64,000 bases of DNA from Bacteroidales bacterium (lineage in GTDB: Bacteria > Bacteroidota > Bacteroidia > Bacteroidales > Muribaculaceae), in assembly GCA_019416285.1 (NCBI GenBank), contig DXXM01000002.1, positions 124,001-188,000 of the forward strand, read 5' to 3'. Of the stretch, positions 42,615-51,158 are shown in pieces. Numbering within the stretch: position 1 is the stretch's first letter; each line of letters starts with the position of its first letter. Below the pieces are notes generated by a model. That model had not been told where the DNA came from. It did not search any database and was given only the letters and a program-made list of their open reading frames with translations. The position numbers and the translations under genes are program-made.

Positions 42615-43997
42615 ATGAAAAAAGGTTCTCCGTTTTTAATCATAGCAATCGCAGTCATCATCGTGGCGGTGGTGTCGCTGCTTCCCCTGTCGAAGTGGAC
42701 CGGCGGCCGAATCAAGGATTTCAGCCTCGTCAGCGACATCCTCAAGGAAGTGGGTATAATGGAGGGGACACCTTCATATAACCAGGAGGAGATTGACCCC
42801 GCGCTTCTTGAAGCACAGCAGGAGAGCGACGGCGCCGCGACAGCTGCTGTTCAAGCGCCTGCCCCGGGAGAACCGATAGACACCATCATCTCGCCTGTCA
42901 AGCCTTCGCGCGTAGGCGACCTCGTCCGCATCGAGGACTACACCACTCTCGGCACAGGTCTTGCCAATCTCAAGAGCTCGCTCGCCAAGGGCGGAATGAC
43001 CCGTATAGCGGTGGTGGGCGACAGCTATATCGAAGGCGACATTTTCACTCAGGACCTCAGAGAGCTGTTTCAGTCGGAATATGGCGGCGAGGGAGTAGGT
43101 TATGTCAATATGCACTCGGATTTCCCCGGATTCCGCCGCTCGGTGAAGCAGAGCGGATCGGGATGGAAAACATTTACCGCCAACAAGAAAATCGACAGGA
43201 AATACGTCGGCCTCTCCGAACAGTATTCCGTGCCCAAGGGCACAGCCGAGTCTGTCTACAAGGGAACCTCGGTTTCTGCGCACACCTCCTCATGGTCGCA
43301 CTCGCGTTTCCTGTTCATTTCTCCCGAAGATATCACAATCAGTGTTAAAACCAACGATACAGAGTGGGAAGAGCGCAATATTGCAGGCTCTCCCGCCGTT
43401 CAGTGTGTAGAGATTGCCCGTGCGGTCTCTGAATTCGGTGTAAAGACTTCAGCCACATCGCTCATAGGTCTCGGCGTATGGCTCGACGGCAACGTCGGGG
43501 TCAGTGTCGACTGCATGTCGTCGAGAGGATTCTCCGGAATCACTCTCACGAAGGTCAATTCCGAACTGACACGCGAGATGTCGGAGTTCATCGGCTATGA
43601 CCTCATCATTCTTGAGTTCGGTATAAACGCCATGAGCGCCCAGCAGAAAAACTACAGCGTCTACTGCTCGAGGATGGTCGATGTAATCAACCATGTGCGC
43701 CAGTGCTATCCCAATGCCGACATCCTTCTTATGGGAGTGGGCGACAGAGGGGAGAAACGGGGCTCACAGGTGCGCTCGATGGCCACGGCCGAGGCGATGG
43801 TTTCGGCCCAGCGCGACGCCGCTCGCCGTGCCCACTGCCTCTTCTGGGATACCCGCGAGGCCATGGGAGGTGAGGATGCCGTAGTGGAATGGAGTTCTGC
43901 CGGACTCATCAACAAGGACTATATCCACCTGACACACAAGGGTGGCGCACGCCTTGCACGGGAACTGTTTAACGCTATTCAAACCGACCTTCAATGA
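42615..43997 (+). CDS. SGNH/GDSL-like hydrolase, membrane-anchored (O-acetylation cassette)
   Basis: The 460-residue protein has an N-terminal membrane anchor (residues 7-23, FLIIAIAVIIVAVVSLL) and a periplasmic SGNH domain. The nucleophile Ser137 is in VVGDSYIEGD, the block III Asn in EFGINAMS, and the catalytic Asp435-His438 in DYIHLTHKGG. Proteins of this kind next to MBOAT genes transfer or remove acetyl groups on envelope polysaccharides. Its stop overlaps the next SGNH gene (ATGA at 43994-43997), and the MBOAT gene follows, so the three form one unit. The acceptor polymer is unknown. Confidence 0.87.
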   Translation: MKKGSPFLIIAIAVIIVAVVSLLPLSKWTGGRIKDFSLVSDILKEVGIMEGTPSYNQEEIDPALLEAQQESDGAATAAVQAPAPGEPIDTIISPVKPSRVGDLVRIEDYTTLGTGLANLKSSLAKGGMTRIAVVGDSYIEGDIFTQDLRELFQSEYGGEGVGYVNMHSDFPGFRRSVKQSGSGWKTFTANKKIDRKYVGLSEQYSVPKGTAESVYKGTSVSAHTSSWSHSRFLFISPEDITISVKTNDTEWEERNIAGSPAVQCVEIARAVSEFGVKTSATSLIGLGVWLDGNVGVSVDCMSSRGFSGITLTKVNSELTREMSEFIGYDLIILEFGINAMSAQQKNYSVYCSRMVDVINHVRQCYPNADILLMGVGDRGEKRGSQVRSMATAEAMVSAQRDAARRAHCLFWDTREAMGGEDAVVEWSSAGLINKDYIHLTHKGGARLARELFNAIQTDLQ

Positions 43998-45355
43998 TGT
44001 TTTGCCATAAACTGATCATAACACTTGCAGCGGCTTTCGCAACACCGCTTCTTCCCGTGGCCCAGACGCCGGCCGATGAGCCGGAGATTGCAGCCGGGGA
44101 AACGGATGATGACGAGGATTCTGACCGCGACGCCAGGGAGAATCCGGTAATAATTCCGGACGAGGCCGACGACATTGACATCCCTATCCCCACATTCATC
44201 AAGCGCAACGCCAACCACATTATATATAACGGTGCCGACTGGAGCCGGCTCCGCAACGCTTTCGAACACAGCAAGGAGTCGCCCGTGTCGATAGTGCACA
44301 TAGGTGACAGCCACGTGCAGGCCGACATCAACACCGGTACCACACGTGAATTGCTTCAGTATGACTTCGGCAACGCCGGCCGCGGGCTCATCTCGCCGCT
44401 TAAAATCTGCGGCACCAACCAGCCGCGCGACTATGTGTTCCAGAGTCGCAACTCATGGAACGCCGTCAAGCTGATGAACAACACCTGGGCGCAGACTGTC
44501 GGTTTCACCGGCACATCTATCCGCCCGGCAAGCTCGTCGAGCGAAATCACAATAGGCACACTTGACACCGATGACTATAATCCCTTCACATCGACCACAA
44601 TCTTCCACAACGGCAAGCTGACCGTCAAGGAGGTGACTGACGGCGAGGGGAATCCGCTCCATTTCCGCGCCATACCATCGCGCGACTACACGCAGATAAT
44701 GCTCGCCTCACTCGCTACGAAAATCAATGTGTCGTTTGCGTCGGCAGGTGATTTGACCCTCTACGGGGCCACTCTGTCGGGCGACCGTCCGGGAGTGTTC
44801 TATCACGCTATTGGTAATAACGGCGCCACATTCGATTCATATAACCGCATCGGTTCGGTCGGTGTGGGCATCAATCCCCTCCAGCCCGACCTCGTAATCA
44901 TCTCGCTCGGCACCAACGAGGCTTTCGGACGTCAGGACGCGAGCAAGTTCAGAAACTCCATCCACAGGCTTGTGACCAATATCCGCGAGGCCAATCCCAA
45001 CTCTCTGATACTGCTCACCACCCCAATGGAGTGTCATAAAAGCGTCACCACTAAAAAACGTGTCCGCACGAGCAAGCGCGGACGCAAGGCGCGCTACCGC
45101 ACTGTCACGAGCAAGTCCTACGCCGTCAACCGCAATATAGTTCCGCTGCGTCAGGCGATACTCGACTACGGCCGTCAGAACGGTGTGGCCGTCTATGACT
45201 GGTATGAGGTGGCCGGCGGTTCCGGGGCGAGCGCGTCGTGGATAAGTTCAAGCCTCTTCGCAAAGGACCGCGTACACCATACTCACAAAGGCTATAATCT
45301 CGAAGGGCGTCTGCTCTATGAGGCCATCATGGATGCGCTCAGAAGTCAGAACTGA
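43994..45355 (+). CDS. Second SGNH/GDSL-like periplasmic protein of the O-acetylation cassette
   Basis: The 453-residue protein has a signal peptide (MMFCHKLIITLAAAFATPLL, to about PVAQ), a long acidic linker (about 27-62) and an SGNH domain: Ser106 in VHIGDSHVQAD, Asn in ISLGTNEAFG and Asp425-His428 in DRVHHTHKGY. A basic insertion rich in Lys and Arg lies near 355-375. It is paralogous in fold to the preceding protein but clearly diverged. The translational overlap with that gene and the downstream MBOAT support a joint role in envelope glycan O-acetylation. Confidence 0.87.
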   Translation: MMFCHKLIITLAAAFATPLLPVAQTPADEPEIAAGETDDDEDSDRDARENPVIIPDEADDIDIPIPTFIKRNANHIIYNGADWSRLRNAFEHSKESPVSIVHIGDSHVQADINTGTTRELLQYDFGNAGRGLISPLKICGTNQPRDYVFQSRNSWNAVKLMNNTWAQTVGFTGTSIRPASSSSEITIGTLDTDDYNPFTSTTIFHNGKLTVKEVTDGEGNPLHFRAIPSRDYTQIMLASLATKINVSFASAGDLTLYGATLSGDRPGVFYHAIGNNGATFDSYNRIGSVGVGINPLQPDLVIISLGTNEAFGRQDASKFRNSIHRLVTNIREANPNSLILLTTPMECHKSVTTKKRVRTSKRGRKARYRTVTSKSYAVNRNIVPLRQAILDYGRQNGVAVYDWYEVAGGSGASASWISSSLFAKDRVHHTHKGYNLEGRLLYEAIMDALRSQN

Positions 45356-45428
45356 GCGATGCGTGGCTGGCGATGGTAACACGAGACAATAATCAGACAC
45401 ATTCACAAATTCGTTATATTGATTTAAG

Positions 45429-47030
45429 TTGGAAGCATTAGCCGCATTTTTCAAAGAACTGTCAGCAGGTCTGTCCATATTGGCTGAACGGATGAATATA
45501 GACTTCGATAAGCTTGTGGATGTATTGAGCTACAACCCTGCGGAGCCGTTGCTGTTCAACACGGGGCTTTTTCTCGTGCTTTTCGCCGTGTTCATGTTCT
45601 TATTCTGGATTGTGAAGGGCGTGAGAGTACTGAAAATGACGCTTGTCATTCTGTTTTCACTTTATTTCTACTACAAATCCTCCGGTCTGTGCTGTCTGAT
45701 TCTGCTCGGAGTCTGTCTGAGCGACTATCTCCTCGGACTGCTGATGGAGGCCGCATCGAAAAGAGGTCTCACGGGTGTCAAAAAAGGAATCGTGTTTGTC
45801 AACGTGGCTGTCAATGTGGGGATGCTTGCCTATTTCAAGTATTTCAACCTCATACTCGACACGCTCTCGCGTTTCGTCTCGATGGAAGGCACATTCGAGT
45901 CGCTGATACTTCCGGCGGGAATCTCGTTTTTCACATTCCGCTCCATCAGCTATATCGTGGACCTCTATCGCGGAGTGCTTCCGGCATGCAGAAATCCGTT
46001 TGACTATATATTCTATCTCACATTCTTCCCACCGCTGCTCGCAGGTCCCGTGGTCAGAGCCAAGGACATGCTTCCGCAGATCAAGGTCAATCCGGTGGTG
46101 ACGAGGGAAATGACTTCGGAGGGAATCTATCTCATCATTCTCGGTCTTATAAAGAAGGTGGTGATTGCTGATTTCATCAGCGGTAATTTCGTAGACCGAG
46201 TGTTTGACAATCCCGCTCTCTACAGCGGCTTTGAGAATCTGATGGCGACTTTCGGGTTCACCATACAGCTCTATTGCGACTTTTCGGGCTACAGCGACAT
46301 GGCAATAGGTATAGCGCTCCTGATGGGCTATCGTTTCATGGAGAATTTCAACGCTCCATTCAAGGCTCAGAGCCCTACGGAGTTCTGGCACCGCTGGCAC
46401 ATCTCGCTTTCGACATGGCTGCGCGACTATGTGTATATCCCGCTCGGCGGAAACCGCTGCTCGCGCTCGCGGATGTATTTCAATCAGTTCGCCACTATGG
46501 TCATCGGAGGTCTTTGGCACGGAGCGTCGTGGATGTATGTCATCTGGGGCGCTATCCACGGCGGCATGCTCGTTGTCCACAAGATGATACGTAGCGCTTT
46601 CCCGGTGGAGATGTCGCAGCCGGTTGTGACGGAGAGCGGCGAGATGGTGATGGTCAAGACTCGTGGCGGCTTCGTGTCGCAGTGGATGAAGGGATTCAAT
46701 ATGGTTTTCACATTTCTGCTTGTGGCCGTGACATTCATGTTCTTCCGGGCACCCTCGCTTGAGGATGTCGGGATGATGTGGCATCAGATTATATTCGATT
46801 TCCATCTGTCGGTGGCTCCGCAGTTTGTTGAGGGCTATCTGACTATTGTGTTGCTGATGGTGGCGGGATATGTCATCCACATCTCCCCCTCGCGGATAAC
46901 CTCGCAGCCCCGCCGACTTTTTGAGGCTTCGCCCGTCTACGTCCAGGCCATAATCCTCGCAATCGTAATTCTCATAGTTATCCAGGTCCGCCAGAGCGAT
47001 ATTGTGCCGTTCATTTACTTGCAATATTGA
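45429..47030 (+). CDS. MBOAT family O-acyltransferase (AlgI/PatA-like)
   Basis: The protein has about ten membrane helices and the MBOAT signature: DFSGYSDMAIGIALLMGY, EFWHRWHISLSTWLRDYVYIP cited by EFWHRWHISLSTW, IPLGGNR and GGLWHGASWMYVIWGAIHGG cited by GGLWHGASW, with the likely catalytic His364 (numbered from 45429). MBOAT proteins of the AlgI/PatA/DltB group carry acetyl or acyl groups across the inner membrane to periplasmic acceptors. Two SGNH partners lie directly upstream. Start is uncertain: 45429 is a TTG, and ATG 45492 (MNIDFDKLVDVLS) gives a 512-residue protein that may be correct. Confidence 0.9.
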   Translation: MEALAAFFKELSAGLSILAERMNIDFDKLVDVLSYNPAEPLLFNTGLFLVLFAVFMFLFWIVKGVRVLKMTLVILFSLYFYYKSSGLCCLILLGVCLSDYLLGLLMEAASKRGLTGVKKGIVFVNVAVNVGMLAYFKYFNLILDTLSRFVSMEGTFESLILPAGISFFTFRSISYIVDLYRGVLPACRNPFDYIFYLTFFPPLLAGPVVRAKDMLPQIKVNPVVTREMTSEGIYLIILGLIKKVVIADFISGNFVDRVFDNPALYSGFENLMATFGFTIQLYCDFSGYSDMAIGIALLMGYRFMENFNAPFKAQSPTEFWHRWHISLSTWLRDYVYIPLGGNRCSRSRMYFNQFATMVIGGLWHGASWMYVIWGAIHGGMLVVHKMIRSAFPVEMSQPVVTESGEMVMVKTRGGFVSQWMKGFNMVFTFLLVAVTFMFFRAPSLEDVGMMWHQIIFDFHLSVAPQFVEGYLTIVLLMVAGYVIHISPSRITSQPRRLFEASPVYVQAIILAIVILIVIQVRQSDIVPFIYLQY

Positions 47031-47071
47031 GTTTGGTTTGAGGGTTGGGTGATACCTTAGCGGTCTCCTTA

Positions 47072-47138
47072 CGGTTTAAGGTTCAGATAATACTGTCCGG
47101 CGCGGAAATTATCTAAACCTTAAACCGAAATATTTTTC
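47072..47138 (+). terminator. Likely terminator hairpin after the MBOAT gene
   Basis: CGGTTTAAGGTTCAGATAAT (47072-47091) pairs with 47108-47127 with one mismatch, loop 16 nt, followed by a T-rich stretch (aaatatttttc). It ends the ftsY-to-MBOAT run of six genes. Confidence 0.55.
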
Positions 47139-47171
47139 ACCCGGGTACGGTTTATATTTAAAAAAAATAGT

Positions 47172-47179
47172 TAACTTTG
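47172..47179 (+). promoter_or_regulatory. Putative -7 element of the DUF4301 gene
   Basis: TAACTTTG, 37 bp before the ATG; only a weak -33 (TTTA) upstream. Confidence 0.45.
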
Positions 47180-47216
47180 GGTTGTAATAATTTTAACACT
47201 TAAAATTGCAAATGCT

Positions 47217-48740
47217 ATGCTAAGACCCGAAGATCTTGAACTCCTGAAAAACAAAGGAATAAGCGAGGCAGAAGTAGAATCGCAGCTTCAGCGCTTCGTG
47301 ACCGGTTTCCCTTATCTGAAAATCAGTGACGCCGCCCGCGTGGGCGCCGGAATTTTCCGTCTTGATGACGAGGAAATCGCAGCGGCACTTGAACGTTGGA
47401 AAGAATATCTGGAACACGGCGGAGAGGTATGTAAATTCGTTCCCGCATCAGGCGCTGCATCGCGTATGTTCAAGGCACTCTTTGAATATGTCGACGGCGG
47501 AACTGACGAACTTAAGGAGGGAACTCCCGTGGCCAAGCTTATTGCCGGAATCGACAACCTTCCCTTCCTTCCCGAGCTTCGTGAGACCGTGAGCCGTCTC
47601 TACGGCAAGAGCCTCGACGAACTCCTCGCCGAAGGTCGCAACCGCGACATAATCGCCGCTATCGTGAATCCCGAAGGCATGAACTACGGCGGTCTCCCCA
47701 AAGGACTTCTGAAGTTCCACACATATCCCGAAGGCTCGCGCACTCCGATTGAGGAGCACCTCATGGAAGGAGCGCAGACGGCCGCAAACTCAAAAGGCAT
47801 CGTCAACCTCCACTTTACTGTGTCGGCCAACCACCGCAAACTCTTTGAGGAGAAACTTTCGGAGGTTATCCCCGAGACAGAAAGGCGCACAGGCGTGAAG
47901 TTCAACGTCAGCATGAGCGAGCAGAAGCCTTCGACCGACACTATCGCCGTTAATCCCGACAATACTCCATTCATGGAGAACGGCCATCTGCTGTTCCGTC
48001 CCGGCGGTCACGGTGCGCTCATTCAGAACCTGAACGACATGGAATCCGCTGTGGTGTTCATCAAGAATATCGACAATGTGGTGCCCGATTCGAAGCGCGG
48101 CGACACTATCCGATTCAAGGAAGTGCTCGGCGGCCTGCTCCTTCAGGTGCATGACCAGATAGAGGAGGACCTCCAGGCCATTGACGAGAAACTCTACACC
48201 GCCGACGACGTGAAGCGTATGCTTGACTATCTCAACAATGTGCTCAATGTCCGCGACGCCAAGCTCGAAAGCATGGACGACGACAGCGTGGTCGCCTACA
48301 TCCGCGAGAAACTCAATCGTCCTCTCCGCGTGTGCGGCATGGTGCGCAACGAGGGCGAGCCCGGCGGCGGTCCGTTCATCGCCTACAATCCCGACGGCTC
48401 AACTTCTCCACAGATTCTCGAGAGCAATCAGGTCGACCCGAAAAACGAGGAATATATGAAGATGATGTCGACCGCTACACACTTCAATCCGGTGGATCTC
48501 GTTTGCTATATCAAGGATATTCACGGCAAGAAGTTCGACCTTCCCAAGTATGTCGACCCCGCTACCGGCTTCATATCCTCGAAGTCGAGCCACGGCAAGG
48601 AACTCCGCGCCATGGAGCTCCCCGGCCTTTGGAACGGCGCGATGAGCGACTGGAATACGGTGTTTGTCGAAGTGCCCATCTCGACATTCAATCCTGTCAA
48701 GACTGTCAATGACCTTCTGCGTCCCGCCCACCAGCAGTAA
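47217..48740 (+). CDS. DUF4301 family protein
   Basis: The 507-residue protein matches the Bacteroidetes DUF4301 family over its length, with KFVPASGAASRMFKALFEY, YGGLPKGLLKFH, RTPIEEHLMEGAQTA, LFRPGGHGALIQNLND and GMVRNEGEPGGGPF. The GxGxRM-like and PKGL/KFH segments recall nucleotidyltransferase (sugar-nucleotide pyrophosphorylase) folds, so a nucleotide-sugar or phosphate-transfer activity is conceivable, but the family has no assigned function that I know. No signal peptide or membrane segment; cytosolic. Single-gene unit with its own promoter-like element and terminator. Confidence 0.88.
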   Translation: MLRPEDLELLKNKGISEAEVESQLQRFVTGFPYLKISDAARVGAGIFRLDDEEIAAALERWKEYLEHGGEVCKFVPASGAASRMFKALFEYVDGGTDELKEGTPVAKLIAGIDNLPFLPELRETVSRLYGKSLDELLAEGRNRDIIAAIVNPEGMNYGGLPKGLLKFHTYPEGSRTPIEEHLMEGAQTAANSKGIVNLHFTVSANHRKLFEEKLSEVIPETERRTGVKFNVSMSEQKPSTDTIAVNPDNTPFMENGHLLFRPGGHGALIQNLNDMESAVVFIKNIDNVVPDSKRGDTIRFKEVLGGLLLQVHDQIEEDLQAIDEKLYTADDVKRMLDYLNNVLNVRDAKLESMDDDSVVAYIREKLNRPLRVCGMVRNEGEPGGGPFIAYNPDGSTSPQILESNQVDPKNEEYMKMMSTATHFNPVDLVCYIKDIHGKKFDLPKYVDPATGFISSKSSHGKELRAMELPGLWNGAMSDWNTVFVEVPISTFNPVKTVNDLLRPAHQQ

Positions 48741-48785
48741 GAATCAAATGATATCCGGCAAATTTGTCGGACGGCTATGAAATAT

Positions 48786-48839
48786 AAAGTATCTGTCGCC
48801 CGGACAGTCTCGTGAAATGGGGCGGCAGATACTTTTTTG
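48786..48839 (+). terminator. Rho-independent terminator after the DUF4301 gene
   Basis: A 16-bp stem with one wobble pair (48786-48801 with 48820-48835) is followed by a run of six T residues. Confidence 0.9.
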
Positions 48840-48973
48840 AAATCCCGCGCCACCCAATTCTCTTCTTGCGTGTTATAAATAATAAAAAACGATAATTTCT
48901 GTCAGTCGCCGTCCGAAGATTCAGAGGGAGACAACGGTATGACGAATTAAAATGTGATTAAATCCACCAGATA

Positions 48974-50050
48974 ATGAGCAAGAGAGATGATATAAAGAAA
49001 ATATGGTCGGAATGTTTTGACGACCCGCGTCAGTATGTCGACATGTATTTTGATCAGGTCTATCGTGATGACGAGGCGATGACGCTGACGGATCAGTCGG
49101 GAGCAGCAGTCAGCAGTCTGCTTCTGCAGCACTACCGACTCTCGTTTCACGGTGAGGAACCGGCCATAAGCTACATAGCCGGGGCTGCCACGCGGCGTTC
49201 AAAACGCGGCCAGGGGTATATGTCGCGGCTGATGGTCGACGCTCTCAATGAGTCGGCGCGGCGCGGCGACATGCTCTGCTCGCTGATTCCGGCAGACGAG
49301 GCGCTTTACTTTTTCTACCGGCGATACGGCTTCTCGACCGTCTTTTACACCAAGGAGCAGCGCTTCACGGCCTTCCACGGATTTCCCGTCAAAGGGGAGT
49401 ATCATCACGTGGAAAATGACACCGGCGATGATGTGTGGTGTGCGTTCAACACCTTGCAGCACCGCAGGAAGTGCTATGTGCTCCATTCGCAACGGGATTT
49501 TTTCAACATACTCTCCGATCTGAAGCTCGACGGCGGAAACTTCGTGGTCATGGCGCGTGACGACGAGGACCGCGGCAGCGAGATTGTGTCGATGGCCTGG
49601 GGAGTGAAGCGCGGCGACCTTCTGCTCGTCACAGATGTGATGGGCATAAATGAGGATGCCCGTTGCGCCGCCTTGCGCCAGTTGCGCTGCATTAACGGCG
49701 ATATGCCGGTGCTGCTCTACGGACATCCCGACGACTCAATGGGCGGACGCCTGATGCCGCGCGGCATGGGACGGCTCGTCAACGCAGGCATGGCCCTCTC
49801 GATTATCGCGCGCGCTTATCCGGATTTCAAGTGCCGCCTGAAAATCGCCGACAAGCTGCTGCCGGAGGTAAATTCCCACACATATATCATAGAGAAAGGG
49901 GAGTGTGTGACAGACGACAGCTACTCCGGGCGCCTGGATTTCGATGTGACGATAGATGTGATGACCGACCTGTTGTTCAGTTCCGAGGCCATAGGCTCAA
50001 TTGTGCGATTCCCCTCCGTCAGACCGATGATAAGTCTGATGCTCGACTAA
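48974..50050 (+). CDS. GNAT-family acetyltransferase (Eis-like)
   Basis: The 358-residue protein has an N-terminal GNAT domain whose acetyl-CoA motif is TRRSKRGQGYMSRLM, followed by DMLCSLIPADEALYFFYRRYGF, then a second divergent GNAT-like half and a C-terminal sterol-carrier-like part. This double-GNAT layout is that of Eis-type acetyltransferases (amino-group acetylation). The substrate is unknown. It is 21 bp upstream of engB on the same strand and is probably co-transcribed. Confidence 0.83.
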   Translation: MSKRDDIKKIWSECFDDPRQYVDMYFDQVYRDDEAMTLTDQSGAAVSSLLLQHYRLSFHGEEPAISYIAGAATRRSKRGQGYMSRLMVDALNESARRGDMLCSLIPADEALYFFYRRYGFSTVFYTKEQRFTAFHGFPVKGEYHHVENDTGDDVWCAFNTLQHRRKCYVLHSQRDFFNILSDLKLDGGNFVVMARDDEDRGSEIVSMAWGVKRGDLLLVTDVMGINEDARCAALRQLRCINGDMPVLLYGHPDDSMGGRLMPRGMGRLVNAGMALSIIARAYPDFKCRLKIADKLLPEVNSHTYIIEKGECVTDDSYSGRLDFDVTIDVMTDLLFSSEAIGSIVRFPSVRPMISLMLD

Positions 50051-50071
50051 TATTCAATAAAACAAGAAATT

Positions 50072-50680
50072 ATGATTGTCAATACAGCCCGTTTTGTAGT
50101 ATCCAACTCCTCAGTGTCAAAATGTCCTAAAGAGAAGCGTCATGAGTACGCCTTCATAGGCCGGAGCAACGTGGGAAAATCCTCGCTCATAAATATGCTC
50201 ACCTCGCGGAAGAGCCTGGCCAAGACATCGTCGACACCCGGAAAAACCATGCTTATCAACCACTTTCTGGTCAACGACGAGTGGTATATCGTCGACCTCC
50301 CGGGCTACGGATTCGCCAGCCGCGGCAAAAGCGAGCGCGAGAAGCTTGAAAAGATAATCAAGGGATATATATTGGAACGTCAGGAGATGACAAATCTGTT
50401 TGTGCTCATCGACTCGCGCCACAAACCGATGAAAATCGACCTTGAGTTCTTCAATTGGCTCGGGGAAAACGGTGTGCCTTTCTCGATAGTGTTTACCAAA
50501 CTTGACAAAATGGGCTCGCAGGCAGGCAAACGCAATGTTGAGGAGTATTGCAAGATACTGCTTGAGACATGGGAGGAGCTTCCACCGGTGTTCCTGACAT
50601 CGAGCGAGACAGGGCGCGGCCGTGATGAACTGCTCAGCTATATAGAGGAACTTAATAAGCTCCCGCTGGAAGAGGAATAG
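50072..50680 (+). CDS. engB: Ribosome biogenesis GTP-binding protein YsxC/EngB
   Basis: The 202-residue TrmE-Era-EngA-EngB-type GTPase has the P-loop GRSNVGKSS (30-38), the switch I region SLAKTSSTPGKTMLINHF, the DxxG motif VDLPGYGFA, TKLD and the C-terminal TSSETGRGRDELL. EngB acts in late 50S subunit assembly. It follows the GNAT gene closely. Confidence 0.97.
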   Translation: MIVNTARFVVSNSSVSKCPKEKRHEYAFIGRSNVGKSSLINMLTSRKSLAKTSSTPGKTMLINHFLVNDEWYIVDLPGYGFASRGKSEREKLEKIIKGYILERQEMTNLFVLIDSRHKPMKIDLEFFNWLGENGVPFSIVFTKLDKMGSQAGKRNVEEYCKILLETWEELPPVFLTSSETGRGRDELLSYIEELNKLPLEEE

Positions 50681-50801
50681 TTAATGATTTAGGGTTTGGG
50701 TTTAGGGTTTAAACCGGGACCGGAATCCAAATTTTAGGCTGTGGGGCCGAACCGTTGGCACAGGAGATGTGTTTATTTTATAAAATTTAAATATCTGAAT
50801 T

Positions 50802-50969
50802 ATGGAAAAGAAAAATAAACACGTTGACGAGGCCAAGGCCTCAAAGGAATATCGCGGAGTGGATGTGAATATCGCTGACGACGAGAAAGTGACCCCCAGT
50901 ATGGTCAAGAAGGATGTGAAAGAACTTAACAACAATCCACGCAACGATGATATGAACGAAGGTCTCTGA
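50802..50969 (+). CDS. Small hydrophilic protein (55 aa), conserved-looking
   Basis: ATG 50802 to TGA 50967-50969. The product is very charged (MEKKNKHVDEAKASKEYRGV ... DVNIADDEKVTPSMVKKDVK), ends ELNNNPRNDDMNEGL and lacks any hydrophobic segment. The NIADDEK..TP..VK..VKELNNNPRNDD pattern resembles short hypothetical proteins I recall from other Bacteroidales, so it is probably real. It has its own terminator at 51008-51055. Function unknown. Confidence 0.65.
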   Translation: MEKKNKHVDEAKASKEYRGVDVNIADDEKVTPSMVKKDVKELNNNPRNDDMNEGL

Positions 50970-51007
50970 CGAACCATTCCGTCACCCTCCGGTATGATGA
51001 AAAGAAA

Positions 51008-51055
51008 AAGCGAGCCGCCTGTCTGCTTTTGTAGCTGTCGGCCCGCTGTTTTTTG
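51008..51055 (+). terminator. Rho-independent terminator after the 55-aa gene
   Basis: A GC-rich imperfect stem between 51008 and 51048 (agcgagccg... with ...cggcccgct) is followed by six T residues. Confidence 0.65.
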
Positions 51056-51088
51056 TATCTGCGGAGCTGCGACAATCTCTGAATCGCT

Positions 51089-51120
51089 ATTGCTATTCTG
51101 AAGAAAAATCTGTAACTTTG
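51089..51120 (+). promoter_or_regulatory. Putative promoter of the type-B T9SS substrate operon
   Basis: ATTG (51089-51092) - 20 bp - TAACTTTG (51113-51120), 38 bp before the ATG. Confidence 0.6.
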
Positions 51121-51158
51121 TAGGTTGAGAAACCCCAAAACAGATTTGTTCCGGCCAC

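Noticed and set aside
45657..47024. 455-codon open frame antisense to the MBOAT gene
   Set aside because: Its composition (His/Arg/Glu-rich) is that of a shadow frame opposite a membrane protein gene; the forward frame has clear MBOAT motifs.
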